64,000 bases of DNA from Nostoc sp. 'Peltigera membranacea cyanobiont' 210A (GCF_002246015.1 NZ_NOLJ01000008.1:70552-134551); one strand, 5' to 3'; numbered from the stretch's first letter, positions 26,164-36,569 are shown. Program-made: numbers and translations. Notes: generated by a model not told the origin, from the letters alone.

Positions 26164-27477
26164 ATGATTATTATCGATCGCGCCTTACAAACCCGTGCAG
26201 CAGCAGGAAATCCTATCAAGGTGGGAATGATCGGTGCTGGTTTTATGGGTCGAGGAATTGCCAACCAAATTGTCAATTCAGTGCCAGGAATGGAGTTAGT
26301 TGCTATCTCTAATCGCCAGATTAGTGCAGCTAAACAAGCTTATTCGGAAGCAGGAATTGAAGATATTCAAGTTGTTGCAACTGTCAGCGAATTAGAAGAT
26401 GCGATCGCTAACGGTAAGTATGCAGTCACAGAAGACGCTAAGTTACTGTGTCGGGCTGAAGGCATCGATGCATTAATCGAAGTCACAGGTGCAGTGGAAT
26501 TTGGCGCTCAGATCGTTATGGAAGCGATCGCCCATTGCAAACATGTGATCATGATGAATGCCGAACTCGACGGCACCATTGGCCCCATCCTGAAAGTGTA
26601 TGCCGACAAAGCAGGCGTGATTCTCAGCGCTTGTGATGGCGATCAGCCAGGGGTACAAATGAACCTTTATCGCTTTGTAAAAAGCATTGGTTTAACTCCC
26701 TTATTGTGCGGTAACATTAAAGGACTCCAAGACCCCTATCGCAATCCCACCACCCAGGAAGGATTTGCTAAACGTTGGGGTCAAAAGCCCCACATGGTGG
26801 CTAGCTTTGCCGACGGAAGCAAAATTTCCTTCGAGCAAGCGATCGTTGCCAATGCCACAGGCATGAAAGTCGCCAAACGGGGAATGTTGGGATATGACTT
26901 CAGCGGTCATGTCGATGAAATGACCCAGTTATATGATGTTGAACAACTCAAAGAACTGGGTGGCATTGTCGATTATGTAGTTGGAGCAAAACCAGGCCCA
27001 GGCGTATATGTATTTGCCACTCACGACGACCCCAAGCAACGCCACTATCTCAACTTATACAAATTAGGCGAAGGCCCACTTTACAGCTTCTATACTCCTT
27101 ATCACCTCTGTCATTTTGAAGTTCCCTTGTCCGTAGCGCGTGCTGTTTTATTTGGTGATGCCGTTATGTCTCCACTAGCAGGCCCGCTAGTAGATGTTGT
27201 CACCACCGCCAAAATCGACCTGAAAGCAGGAGAAACCTTAGATGGGATCGGCTACTACATGACCTACGGACAATGTGAAAATTCCGATATCGTCCAACAG
27301 CAAAATCTTCTACCAATGGGTTTAGCTGAAGGGTGTCGCCTCAAACGAGATATTTCTAAAGATCAAGTCCTCACTTATGAGGATGTAGAATTACCTGAAG
27401 GCAGACTCTGCGACCAACTACGAACTGAGCAAAACACCTATTTCGCTCCAGAAAAAATCTTAGTAGCAGTTGGATAA
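26164..27477 (+). CDS. NAD(P)-dependent oxidoreductase with C-terminal SAF domain
   Basis: A 437-residue protein. A Rossmann fold opens the enzyme (KVGMIGAGFMGRGIANQI), followed by a homoserine-dehydrogenase-like middle (VIMMNAELDGTIGPIL, SACDGDQPGVQMN). The last 80 or so residues form a SAF domain (LAEGCRLKRDISKDQVLTYE), as in sialic-acid and antifreeze-type proteins. Such enzymes occur in polysaccharide clusters and probably reduce or oxidise a sugar-derived acid. It has a strong AAGGAG ribosome-binding site. The HEP island of Anabaena has an equivalent gene at this position as I recall. Confidence 0.85.
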   Translation: MIIIDRALQTRAAAGNPIKVGMIGAGFMGRGIANQIVNSVPGMELVAISNRQISAAKQAYSEAGIEDIQVVATVSELEDAIANGKYAVTEDAKLLCRAEGIDALIEVTGAVEFGAQIVMEAIAHCKHVIMMNAELDGTIGPILKVYADKAGVILSACDGDQPGVQMNLYRFVKSIGLTPLLCGNIKGLQDPYRNPTTQEGFAKRWGQKPHMVASFADGSKISFEQAIVANATGMKVAKRGMLGYDFSGHVDEMTQLYDVEQLKELGGIVDYVVGAKPGPGVYVFATHDDPKQRHYLNLYKLGEGPLYSFYTPYHLCHFEVPLSVARAVLFGDAVMSPLAGPLVDVVTTAKIDLKAGETLDGIGYYMTYGQCENSDIVQQQNLLPMGLAEGCRLKRDISKDQVLTYEDVELPEGRLCDQLRTEQNTYFAPEKILVAVG

Positions 27478-27738
27478 TATCGGTTCTCAAAACATTTGCC
27501 ACAAATGAATTGGCTGTAGGGGCGTAGAGTAGAGCCAAGGCGAATAGAATTCGCGGCTACACAAGCAAAGTCCGCCTGCGCGGACTAAGAAAAAACTGAG
27601 GGTTTGAAATTAAACCCACGTAGGTGGGTAAAGCCTCGTGTAGACGCGGTTTCTAACCGCCGATTTAACTAAAGTTGTTGATAGTAACTTGCTGGGGAGC
27701 GTTTCAACAAACCCGATCGAAACTTTAGGTCAAATTTC
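27478..27738. repeat. spacer made largely of Nostoc palindromic repeats
   Basis: Contains AATTCGCGGCTACAC, CCGCCTGCGCGGAC, AAACCCACGTAGGTGGGT and GACGCGGTTTCTAACCGC, each a short palindrome. This mosaic unit is a frequent interspersed repeat in Nostocales. Confidence 0.6.
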
Positions 27739-28839
27739 ATGAAAATTGCTCTCGTCCATGATTATTTAACCCAGCGAGGTGGCGCAGAGCGTGTGTTTGA
27801 ACTGCTTTGTAAGCGCTATCCCGAAGCAGATATTTTCACATCTTTGTACGATCCCCAAAAAACTATCGATTTAGGCGATCGCATAGTTAATACAACTTTC
27901 TTACAAAAGATTCCTGGTGCAGCAAAATATTTCAGGTCGATGGCTCCTCTATATTTTCCTGCCTTTCGTGCCTTGGATCTGCAAGACTACGATTTAATTA
28001 TTAGTAGTAGCACCAGCTTTGCCAAAGCAGTACGAAAAAATCCCAATGCCCACCACATTTGTTTTTGCCATAACGTCACCCGTTTCTTATGGGATACAGC
28101 AACTTATTTAAGAGAGTACGGGGACTATAGATATTTTGCTCCTTTAATCGAACAAGTATTTCAAGTCATGAGAAAGGTAGACTTGAAATATGCACAGGAG
28201 CCTGACCTTTACATTGCTAATTCTAGTGTTGTTGCCCGCCGTATTGAAAAGATTTATGGCAAAAAGGCAATGATGGTAAACTATCCAATTGATACTAGTA
28301 AATTTGTTTTTTCAGATATAAAAGATGAATATTATCTGGCCTCCGCCCGGATGATCAGTTATAAGCGACTTGATATAATAGTCGAAGCTTTTAATTGGTT
28401 AGGGTGGCGGCTATTAATATCTGGTGACGGGCCAGAACTAGCACGGTTAAAATCCAAAGCATTACAAAATATTGTGTTCTTGGGACACGTAAGTGATAGA
28501 ACTCGCAAAGACTTGTTTTCCAAAGCCAAGTCTATTATTGTCGCAGCCTTAGAAGATTATGGATTAGTTCCAGTAGAGGCTAATGCAAGCGGTACACCAG
28601 TCATCGCTTATGGAGCGGGTGGAGTATTAGATACTCAAATACCAGGTGAAACAGGAGTCTTTTTCAAAAGACAAACACCCGATTCTCTACAAGTTGCTTT
28701 ACTAGAAGCTAACGGCATTTCTTGGGATTACGATCGCATCCGTAATCATGCAGTAGCAAATTTTTCAGAAAATGCATTCTTTGGCAAGGTTGAGCAAATT
28801 ATTAACCAAGCTTGTGGTGTGCAGCAATTATTCATTTGA
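27739..28839 (+). CDS. family 4 glycosyltransferase
   Basis: A 366-residue GT-B fold enzyme. MKIALVHDYLTQRGGAERVF is the family's donor-independent N-terminal motif, and FCHNVTRFLWDTATYLREYG is typical of mannosyl/rhamnosyl GT4 enzymes of the WbaZ type. The C-terminal domain carries SARMISYKRLDIIVEAF and the E-x7-E retaining motif in ALEDYGLVPVEANASGTPVI. It lies between the SAF oxidoreductase and the Wzc-like gene in the HEP-like island. Confidence 0.9.
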   Translation: MKIALVHDYLTQRGGAERVFELLCKRYPEADIFTSLYDPQKTIDLGDRIVNTTFLQKIPGAAKYFRSMAPLYFPAFRALDLQDYDLIISSSTSFAKAVRKNPNAHHICFCHNVTRFLWDTATYLREYGDYRYFAPLIEQVFQVMRKVDLKYAQEPDLYIANSSVVARRIEKIYGKKAMMVNYPIDTSKFVFSDIKDEYYLASARMISYKRLDIIVEAFNWLGWRLLISGDGPELARLKSKALQNIVFLGHVSDRTRKDLFSKAKSIIVAALEDYGLVPVEANASGTPVIAYGAGGVLDTQIPGETGVFFKRQTPDSLQVALLEANGISWDYDRIRNHAVANFSENAFFGKVEQIINQACGVQQLFI

Positions 28840-28964
28840 TTTCTGAATCTCTTTCCACTATCAGATTACCTATTTATTTGCTCTCCCCTGATTGGCGGTT
28901 CGTAAAAAAATAGGTATTCTTCGGAGAATCTCTTAGCGTAAGTCTTGAAGACAAGGATATAAAA

Positions 28965-31196
28965 GTGGTTCAAACTAGTCTAAATCCTCATCTAGCTCCA
29001 GCTTCTGAAAATGAACCAAGTTACGGGCAAATGTTTGCCGTATTTGTGCGGAGATTTCCTTGGTTCTTAGCAGTATTAATTAGTTCTATTGCGATTGCTA
29101 GCATAGTAACTGTAAAAACAAAGCCTACTTATAAAAGTTCTATGCAACTGCTAGTAGAACCTAACTATCAAGGTAAAACGGAAGGTGGTGCGGGGGTAGA
29201 CAATCAGTTTACTGACTCTAATGTGGTCATAGATACTGCCACTCAGCTTAACTTGATGCAAGGTTCGGGACTCATCCAGAAAGCAGTTGATAAACTTCAG
29301 TCTAATTATCCAGATATAACTTCAGCTGAAATTAAAGCTTCTTTGGTTTTAACTCAAATCAGGAGCAAAGAAGATAATGTCGCTACTAAAATATTTCAAG
29401 TTGAATATACTGCTGGAGATCCTGAAAAAACCCAAAAAGTTCTGGATGCAATTCGACAAGTTTATCTGGAATATAACAAACAACAACAGACTTCGCGTTT
29501 ACAGAAAGGTCTGCAAATCATTAGGGAACAGCTAAGTAAAGCTAGTGAAGAAGTAAACGCTTCTGAAACAAATTTACAAAGATTTCGCAGAAATCAGAAC
29601 TTAATCGATCCAGAGTCACAGGCGAAAGCAATTGAAACAGCTTTAAATAATCTTTCCCAAGAAAGACAGACAACTCGCGCTCAGTATGGGGAAGCTTTAG
29701 CACGCCAAAAATCTTTAGAAGAACAACTTAACCGTTCTCCCCAAAATGCTCTAGTTGCTTCTCGTTTGAGTCAGTCTACTCGCTATCAAGGCTTACTAAA
29801 CGAAATCCAAAAAAGCGAATTGGCATTAGCACAAGAACGCTTACGCTTTACAGATCAAACTCCGAGTGTGCAAAAGCTCAAAGAACAGCTTCAGGGCCAG
29901 AAGGAATTATTGCAACAAGAGGTAGGAAGAACTTTAGGCGAAAAGTCTGCTGGTGCATTCACTTCTGGAGACTCTCTTCTCGAAAAAGGACAGCTCGGCC
30001 AAATCGATCTCAGCCTTGCTGGTCAGTTAGTAGAAACGCAGACAACTATAGTTGCTTTAACTGCTCGCGATCAAACTTTGGCTCAGAAAGAAAACGAGTT
30101 GCGTTTGGAAATCAAACGCTTCCCGCCTCTGTTGGCTTATTACAATCGAATGCTACCGCAGTTGCAATTTAGTCGTGAAAGATTAGAGCAGCTTTTAAGA
30201 GCAGAACAACAATTACGACAAGAACTTTCCAAGGGTGGATTTAATTGGGAAGTGGTAGAAGATCCTCAAAAAGGCGCACAATTAGGCCCCAATCTCCAAC
30301 AGAATTTGCTGTTAGGTGCTGTGGTTGGCTTAATGTTAGGAGGCATTGCTGCCTTTATCCGCGAATCGGCTGATGATGCAGTTCACACCACTGCTGAGTT
30401 AGAGAAGCAAATGGCCATGCCGTTGTTGGGGACAACTCCCAAGTTACCGCCAGCTAAACCCAGAGAATCAATGATCAAGTTGCCTTTTGGCAAGCCAGAA
30501 GTTCTCGCTCCCTGGACGATTCAGGTATTGCAATCTCCACCGCGTTGGGAATCGCTGGATCTGATTTACAAAAACATTGAACTTTTAAATACTGTTACTA
30601 ATTTAAAATCTTTGATGATTACCTCGGCTTTAGCCGATGAGGGTAAATCAGCTTTGGCGTTGGGTTTGGCAATGAGTGCTGCTCGTTTACATAAAAGGGT
30701 ACTGCTGATTGATGCCAACTTACGCGATCCCAGTTTGCACCATCAACTGAATCTTCCTAATGAGCAGGGGCTTTCAACTTTATTGGCGAGTGATACAACT
30801 CTACCCAACCAAATTAGTCTGCAATACTCAGGTTCCGCCTACATCGATATTTTGACCGCTGGCCCCAAACCTACCGACCCAGCTAATCTGTTGAGTTCCC
30901 CTCGAATGATGCAATTAATGGCAGCATTTGAGGAAAACTATGATTTGGTTCTGATAGATGCGCCCCCTGTTCTCGGTTTGGTGGATGCGATGCTTACCGC
31001 ATCATCTTGTCGTAGTGTGATTATGGTGGCAAGCATTGGTATTGTGACGCGAAGTCAGCTTAATCAAGCGACAGCTATGTTGAGTAAGTTAAATCTGATT
31101 GGGGTTGTAGCTAATGGGGTATCAAACTCTAGTAGTAATTACGTACCTAATGTCAAACAACAGCAATTGGCTCTACGTCAAGCTGTAGAAAAGTAG
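28965..31196 (+). CDS. Wzc-like polysaccharide co-polymerase / tyrosine autokinase
   Basis: A 743-residue fused Wzz-kinase protein controlling capsule-type polysaccharide export and chain length in the inner membrane. The first membrane helix is at about 30-48 (FPWFLAVLISSIAIASIV), a long periplasmic coiled coil follows, and the second helix is near 446-465 (LLLGAVVGLMLGGIAAF). The cytoplasmic BY-kinase part has Walker A ALADEGKSALAL, Walker A' VLLIDANLRDP and Walker B DLVLIDAPP. Its C-terminal tail has only one tyrosine (NYVPNVKQQQLAL) where Wzc usually has a cluster, so autophosphorylation may be limited. It starts with GTG. Confidence 0.9.
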   Translation: MVQTSLNPHLAPASENEPSYGQMFAVFVRRFPWFLAVLISSIAIASIVTVKTKPTYKSSMQLLVEPNYQGKTEGGAGVDNQFTDSNVVIDTATQLNLMQGSGLIQKAVDKLQSNYPDITSAEIKASLVLTQIRSKEDNVATKIFQVEYTAGDPEKTQKVLDAIRQVYLEYNKQQQTSRLQKGLQIIREQLSKASEEVNASETNLQRFRRNQNLIDPESQAKAIETALNNLSQERQTTRAQYGEALARQKSLEEQLNRSPQNALVASRLSQSTRYQGLLNEIQKSELALAQERLRFTDQTPSVQKLKEQLQGQKELLQQEVGRTLGEKSAGAFTSGDSLLEKGQLGQIDLSLAGQLVETQTTIVALTARDQTLAQKENELRLEIKRFPPLLAYYNRMLPQLQFSRERLEQLLRAEQQLRQELSKGGFNWEVVEDPQKGAQLGPNLQQNLLLGAVVGLMLGGIAAFIRESADDAVHTTAELEKQMAMPLLGTTPKLPPAKPRESMIKLPFGKPEVLAPWTIQVLQSPPRWESLDLIYKNIELLNTVTNLKSLMITSALADEGKSALALGLAMSAARLHKRVLLIDANLRDPSLHHQLNLPNEQGLSTLLASDTTLPNQISLQYSGSAYIDILTAGPKPTDPANLLSSPRMMQLMAAFEENYDLVLIDAPPVLGLVDAMLTASSCRSVIMVASIGIVTRSQLNQATAMLSKLNLIGVVANGVSNSSSNYVPNVKQQQLALRQAVEK

Positions 31197-32309
31197 CTAG
31201 TACGGCTAAATGATAAATCCCCGACTTCCTAGAGAAGTTGGGGATTTTGCGTTTTTTCTCGTTTTTAGCCTCTGGTTAGAAATGCTGTTCATTAGACTTC
31301 TTGCCCTCACCCTAAATCCCTCTCCCAAAAATGGGAGAGGGACTTTTAAATTGGCTCCCCTTCTCCCAAAAATGGGAGAAGGGGTTGGGGGATGAGGGCA
31401 AATTTTATATTTGTGCAAGAGGTCTATTGGGCAATACGCTTGGGTTAAGGCTAAAACTCTTTATCAAAGTCAAATTTTTAACGTAGACGCATTCGCGCAG
31501 CGTCTCGTAGAGAAGCGGCTTGCCGCAGGCTACCGCAGAGGCGCAGAGGAAACAGAGAGAAGAGAAAAAATGGTTAATCCAAGCGTATTGGTTCATTGGG
31601 CGCTGCCGCGAGTAAAAGAGGCGGAGCCTCAAGGACGGGCATTCCCAGTCTGAGACTGGGAACGAGACAATCAATCTGTTAAAAGCTGGTTTTAGACTGG
31701 CTTTTAGCTTAAATTGACAGCAATGATTCATGAATTGCCTTTACGTTTTGATGAACCAAATTGAATTTTGTTGCGATCGGGAAGAATTCAGTATATTTAT
31801 GCTATCTTCACAGATTTTCAGAGAAATCACTGACTCTTTAAAGAATAAATAAAGAAGTTATTTGAGCGATCGCTATTTCTATATAGTCTTATATTCTAGA
31901 GATTAAAGCACCTTCATAAAGGCTAGAAGACAAGAGCAGACTGGTTTTTCAAATCTATCGAGACAATGAACACCTCAGCGTAATTAAACGTAGATATAGA
32001 TTCATGGGTAATTTCCCTCTACACTTCTCTACTGTCAGTAGTTTCCGGAGAATCAAGATTTGCCCATGAATGTTAATAGTAGCGGTGATTGCTACCTATC
32101 TAATTAGTATCTGTCTAATTTGTAAATCTCTACACCAGCAGAATTCTACGTAATACGTGCTTGGCTGAGTGGCAAATACTATAGCATATTTTTGCCCTCA
32201 ATTATCTCCAACTTTTTGGACTTACAACAAGATTCGGATTTGGGTCTTTGGCATTAATAGCCTTTGATAACGCCTCAGTAATTCACTCCTGTATAAACCC
32301 AAAGACATT
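31197..32309. other. 1.1-kb repeat-rich intergenic region upstream of hepC
   Basis: A hairpin at 31215-31248 (AAATCCCCGACTTC and complement, then GCGTTTTTTCTC) can terminate the Wzc gene's transcript. A mosaic repeat at about 31293-31425 has inverted ends (TTGCCCTCA at 31301-31309, TGAGGGCAA at 31393-31401) and two copies of CTCCCAAAAATGGGAGA. A further palindromic repeat spans about 31480-31560 (GCAGCGTCTCGTAGAGAAGC). The last 600 bases are AT-rich, gene-free and probably hold the hepC control region. Confidence 0.6.
31215..31248 (+). terminator. terminator-like hairpin after the Wzc-like gene
   Basis: AAATCCCCGACTTC and GAAGTTGGGGATTT pair with one G-T mismatch, 18 bases after the stop; T-rich GCGTTTTTTCTC follows. 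Confidence 0.6.
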
Positions 32310-33029
32310 ATGACAACTTCAATAATTCCAACTCTAGAGAATTTATATGATGTAACCCAGTCACAGCAAGATAATCGTGGGTACTGCACACTCCTGTGGC
32401 GACGGGGTAAGTTGTTGGTGAAGCCGCTTGGACGAGTGAAACAACCATATCTGGCTTCATTAGATAATAAGCGATCGCTAGTAGAATGCTTAGAACATTC
32501 TCCAGTAAGTTTGGTCAGCATAGATCCAAAATTGGGTGAGACTTTGCTCAAATTTTGGGCAGATGCGTGTGAAGAGGCTCAAAAACCAATATTTCTAAGC
32601 ATACCCGCCGGTAAAAAACTTCCTAACCAACCCTTCAGACAATTGCAGCGAGTAATTGATTGGATTGCTGCTTTTATATTGCTGCTATTAGTAAGTCCAG
32701 TCATGTTGGGATTGATTGTATTAATGCAAGTTTACTCGCCAGGGCCACTTTTTTGTCATGAATGGCGTGTTGGAGAACGGGGTAAACTCTTTCAAGCGAT
32801 GAGTTTTTGCACCCACAATAACACACCACTAGGGCGTTGGATGGGTAAATACAATCTCGACAATCTGCCACAGTTATTTAACGTGCTACGGGGTGACATG
32901 AGTTTAACCGGATCTCGTTGTTGGACTTTGGAAGATGCAGTACAGCTAAATAAATTACCAGAAATTACAGCTTCCTGGGAAGTAGAGGCACAGTCTCACC
33001 TGTTACATCTGGATAGCCAAACTCTGTAA
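32310..33029 (+). CDS. hepC: HepC-like undecaprenyl-phosphate sugar transferase (heterocyst envelope polysaccharide)
   Basis: A 239-residue bacterial sugar transferase that would load the first sugar phosphate onto the lipid carrier. Residues 110-150 hold the membrane hairpin (VIDWIAAFILLLLVSPVMLG), then SPGPLFCHEWRVGERGKLFQ, the D-N-L-P-Q-L motif in KYNLDNLPQLFNVLRGDMS and LTGSR. The N-terminal 100 residues are specific to the HepC type of heterocystous cyanobacteria. It is immediately upstream of the HepA-like exporter gene, the same hepC-hepA order as in Anabaena PCC 7120, where both are needed for the heterocyst polysaccharide layer. Expression is expected mainly in differentiating cells. 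Confidence 0.88.
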   Translation: MTTSIIPTLENLYDVTQSQQDNRGYCTLLWRRGKLLVKPLGRVKQPYLASLDNKRSLVECLEHSPVSLVSIDPKLGETLLKFWADACEEAQKPIFLSIPAGKKLPNQPFRQLQRVIDWIAAFILLLLVSPVMLGLIVLMQVYSPGPLFCHEWRVGERGKLFQAMSFCTHNNTPLGRWMGKYNLDNLPQLFNVLRGDMSLTGSRCWTLEDAVQLNKLPEITASWEVEAQSHLLHLDSQTL

Positions 33030-33225
33030 TTTATCTGTGCGGTAATTGATAATTTCATTTATCGCACTAAGGGTCAAAAAAATTATTTATGTAGCATCCG
33101 ATTCTAGATAATTAGTTTTCCAAACGCGATAAATTGCATCTCTACATCAGAGTTTTGTTGCTCATTCTGAACTGTATCGATCTATAGAGGTCTATCTACC
33201 TTGCCAAACTATTATTATAAAATCC

Positions 33226-35076
33226 ATGAATTTCCAGCTTCCTCAACCACTCAGTAATCTGCTCAAAGCTAGCAGCTTTTGGCAGGACAACTATTTGATC
33301 TTGCGAGAATTTAAACACTTTCGCAAAATTGCAATTTTAGCTCTGGTTTTCTCAATTTTGGCCGCAACCTTTGAAGGTGTAAGTATTGGTTTCTTACTTT
33401 CCTTCTTGCAAAGCTTAACTAGCCCCAATGCTCAACCTGTCCAAACAGGAATAGAATGGTTTGATCTTTGGATTTTGGGAGCCAAGACCTCAGCAATTAA
33501 TCGTTTATATCGGGTATCTTTGCTGATTCTATTCAGCACTTGGTTACGTGCCACCTTTAATTATTTTTCTCAAGTCTATACTGAATTATCTCAACTACAT
33601 CTTGCCGATCGCTTACGCAAGCAAATTTTTGAACAGTTACAATCCTTGTCGCTAAGTTACTTTAGTAAAACTCGTTCTGGTGAACTAATTAACACAATTA
33701 CTACAGAGATTGAAAGGATTAGACAAGGTTTTAGTGGCGGAGCTTTTTTAGTAACTAGAGGACTCACAACCTTTGTCTACTTAATATCAATGTTTTTGAT
33801 CTCATGGCAATTGACGATAATCTCAGCATTACTATTTACACTTTTAGGTGTAGGGTTGTCAAATCTGAATGCCAGAGTCAGAGAATCGAGTTTTGGTATG
33901 ACAACTGCTAATGCTAATTTTACATCAACAGCCATAGAATTTATTAATGGCATTCGCACTGTTCATTCTTGTGGTACTCAAGAATTTGAGCGTCAGCGTT
34001 ACTATAAAGCTAGCGATAAGGTAATAAGTAGCACAACAAAAGTTGTATTTACCTGGACACTTGTGAAGCCAATTGCCGAAGCGGTAGCGACTACGGTATT
34101 GATCGGAATGATTATTTTGGCATTCACTAGTCTTGTCACTAATGGAACGCTACAAGTTGCTTCTTTGCTAACCTTTTTCTTTGTACTATTTCGCTTTATT
34201 CCATTTGTTCAAGATATTAATGGCACGAGAGCATATCTTAGTACTTTACATGGTTCAGCAGACAATATTAAAAATCTGTTGAAAAGTGATGAAAAATATT
34301 ACTTTCAAAATGGCAGAGTTCAGTTTAAGGGATTAAACAGGTCAATAGATTTAGTATCTGTGGATTTTGGCTATGATGATGAAAATCTAGTGCTGCATAA
34401 TATTACCCTGACGATTGAAAAGGGAAAGATGACAGCGTTAGTTGGAGCATCTGGTGCTGGTAAAACAACTCTTGCTGATTTGATTCCCCGATTTTATAAT
34501 GCTACAGATGGCTATCTTTACATTGATGAAATCGATATCCGGCAGTTTGAAATTAACTCTCTACGTCGCAAAATAGCTGTCGTCAGTCAGGATACCTTCA
34601 TCTTCAATACTAATGTTTGGCAGAATATTGCTTACGGAACTCCAGAAGCGACTAATCAGGAAATTCAAGAAGCCGCTAAACTAGCGAATGCACTAGAATT
34701 TATTTTAGAAATGCCCGAAGGTTTTGATACCCAATTAGGAGATCGGGGTGTTAGATTATCTGGAGGACAAAGACAGCGAATTGCTATTGCACGAGCTTTA
34801 CTACGGAACCCAGAAATTTTGATTTTGGATGAAGCAACTAGTGCCTTAGATTCGCTATCTGAGCGCTTAATTCAAGATTCATTAGAAAAGCTATCTGTGG
34901 GTAAAACAGTAATAGCGATCGCTCACCGTCTTTCTACTATTTCTAAAGCAGATAAAGTTGTAGTTTTAGAACAGGGACGGATAGTAGAGCAAGGTAAGTA
35001 TCAAGAACTATTGGAAATAAAAGGCAAGCTTTGGAAATATCATCAAATGCAGTATGAACTAAGGCAGCCAGATTAG
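33226..35076 (+). CDS. hepA: HepA-like ABC exporter (heterocyst envelope polysaccharide)
   Basis: A 616-residue half-transporter with fused membrane and ATPase domains. Five or six membrane helices occupy the first 320 residues (IAILALVFSILAATFEG, TFVYLISMFLISW and others). The ATPase has Walker A GASGAGKTTL, Q-loop VVSQDTFIF, signature LSGGQRQRIAIARALL, Walker B ILILDEATSALD and switch IAHRLST. Length and neighbourhood match HepA of Anabaena PCC 7120, needed for the heterocyst polysaccharide layer, where it is thought to flip or export lipid-linked oligosaccharide. Its 195-bp upstream spacer suggests its own promoter, as known for hepA. Confidence 0.88.
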   Translation: MNFQLPQPLSNLLKASSFWQDNYLILREFKHFRKIAILALVFSILAATFEGVSIGFLLSFLQSLTSPNAQPVQTGIEWFDLWILGAKTSAINRLYRVSLLILFSTWLRATFNYFSQVYTELSQLHLADRLRKQIFEQLQSLSLSYFSKTRSGELINTITTEIERIRQGFSGGAFLVTRGLTTFVYLISMFLISWQLTIISALLFTLLGVGLSNLNARVRESSFGMTTANANFTSTAIEFINGIRTVHSCGTQEFERQRYYKASDKVISSTTKVVFTWTLVKPIAEAVATTVLIGMIILAFTSLVTNGTLQVASLLTFFFVLFRFIPFVQDINGTRAYLSTLHGSADNIKNLLKSDEKYYFQNGRVQFKGLNRSIDLVSVDFGYDDENLVLHNITLTIEKGKMTALVGASGAGKTTLADLIPRFYNATDGYLYIDEIDIRQFEINSLRRKIAVVSQDTFIFNTNVWQNIAYGTPEATNQEIQEAAKLANALEFILEMPEGFDTQLGDRGVRLSGGQRQRIAIARALLRNPEILILDEATSALDSLSERLIQDSLEKLSVGKTVIAIAHRLSTISKADKVVVLEQGRIVEQGKYQELLEIKGKLWKYHQMQYELRQPD

Positions 35077-35187
35077 AAACAACATCCAATTACCAAAGTA
35101 ATTACAACATATTAATCGGCTGTACATCTCTACAGCCGTAAATCCCTAAATATGTATGAGTAATTTTGCGAAATCGTAGAACAATAA

Positions 35188-35280
35188 TAGGACTTACACA
35201 AAAACCCTCTCAAACTCTCATTTCTCCGTGACCTCTGCGCCCTCTGTGGTTCGTTTTCCGTTACCAGTGCGTAAGTCCTA
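35188..35280. mobile_element. 93-bp MITE, copy 1
   Basis: Terminal inverted repeats TAGGACTTACACA (35188-35200) and TGCGTAAGTCCTA (35268-35280), with one mismatch, are flanked by a 5-bp direct repeat AATAA at 35183-35187 and 35281-35285. The element has the same length and ends as copy 2 at 37622-37714. Confidence 0.8.
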
Positions 35281-35357
35281 AATAAGATTTTAAACACTTA
35301 TTACCTCTACAAATAAGTTATTAGAATTAGCCCTATATACTTAAAATTCATAGAAAT

Positions 35358-36518
35358 ATGTCCCAGGAAATCTTTGACAAAGACCTCATTTATCAATGCT
35401 CAAGTTTCGGTGTCGGTGGGAGCGGAGGTGTTGAAACTTATTTAGCTTCTTTGTTTAAACATCGACCACCTAATGTTAGCGATCGCGTGATAAAATCACT
35501 TAAAAATATCGATCAAAGACAGTTCAAACTGCTGCACATCCATAGTCCAGATTTGCTATTGCAGCTTACAGGCGAATGTCCTGCTATCTTCAGCGTTCAT
35601 AATCACTCATTCTACTGCCCTAGTGGCACAAAGTATTTAGCAGAGCAACGGACAATCTGCGATCGCAACTTCTCTTACTTAGGATGTACCTGGGGTAAAT
35701 TAGTCGATAAATGTGGTAGCCGTAGACCTTTAAGAACTATTAGAGAACTTCAAACCACTCATCAGTTTTTAGATGTCTTGAAAAGGCTAAAAATTACTTT
35801 CATTGCGAATAGCGAATATGTGCGGCAAGAGTTAATTCAAAACGGTGTATCCCCAGAACAAGTTATAACGCTACATTGTGGAATCTCTATACCAGAAACA
35901 GCAAGTTCACCCCTAAGCTTGGAAGTACATCAAAATCATCGAATTTTGTTTGCTGGACGAATTGTTTCTGATAAAGGTCTGGAATGGTTACTGAAAACCT
36001 TAATACATACAGACCCGAAAATTCAACTTGATATTGCAGGTGAAGGTTGGGAACGATCGCGATTAGAAAAGTTAGCAAGCACACTCGGATTGAATAAGCG
36101 AATTACTTGGCATGGTTGGTGCGATTCGGATAAATTAGATAAACTTTATCAACAGTGTTTTGCAGTCATCTTTCCCAGTGTTTGGCCTGAACCTGCTGGT
36201 CTTGTAACTCTAGAAGCATACTCTCGTTGCCGACCTGTAATTGGTAGTGCAGTCGGAGGGATTCCAGAACATTTACGAGATGGAGAAACGGGTATTCTTG
36301 TTCCAAGCAATAATATCCAAAAGCTGGCTGATGCTATTAATGAATTGTATAGAGATTATCAAAAAAGCCGATACATGGGTGAGCAAGGTCATACTTTATT
36401 GATGAAGGAATTTACAATGGCTGCTCATGTAAATAATCTCCGAACAATTTATACAAAAACAATAGCTGAATTCTCTTCCCAAGCCAACAAAGTATATAGT
36501 ATCTCTCCAGCTAAATAA
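35358..36518 (+). CDS. family 4 glycosyltransferase with cysteine-rich insert
   Basis: A 386-residue GT-B glycosyltransferase. The N-terminal half has GVGGSGGVETYLASL and a cysteine-rich loop (FYCPSGTKYL, ICDRNFSYLGC, DKCGS) that may bind a metal. The C-terminal half has LFAGRIVSDKGLEWLLKTL and the retaining E-x7-E motif in PSVWPEPAGLVTLEAYSRCR. It begins the downstream set of sugar transferases after hepA, separated from it by a MITE. Confidence 0.9.
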   Translation: MSQEIFDKDLIYQCSSFGVGGSGGVETYLASLFKHRPPNVSDRVIKSLKNIDQRQFKLLHIHSPDLLLQLTGECPAIFSVHNHSFYCPSGTKYLAEQRTICDRNFSYLGCTWGKLVDKCGSRRPLRTIRELQTTHQFLDVLKRLKITFIANSEYVRQELIQNGVSPEQVITLHCGISIPETASSPLSLEVHQNHRILFAGRIVSDKGLEWLLKTLIHTDPKIQLDIAGEGWERSRLEKLASTLGLNKRITWHGWCDSDKLDKLYQQCFAVIFPSVWPEPAGLVTLEAYSRCRPVIGSAVGGIPEHLRDGETGILVPSNNIQKLADAINELYRDYQKSRYMGEQGHTLLMKEFTMAAHVNNLRTIYTKTIAEFSSQANKVYSISPAK

Positions 36519-36569
36519 GCTCAATTAAATAGTGCATCTTTTACTTAGAAAATATAAAGTGAGAAAAAT

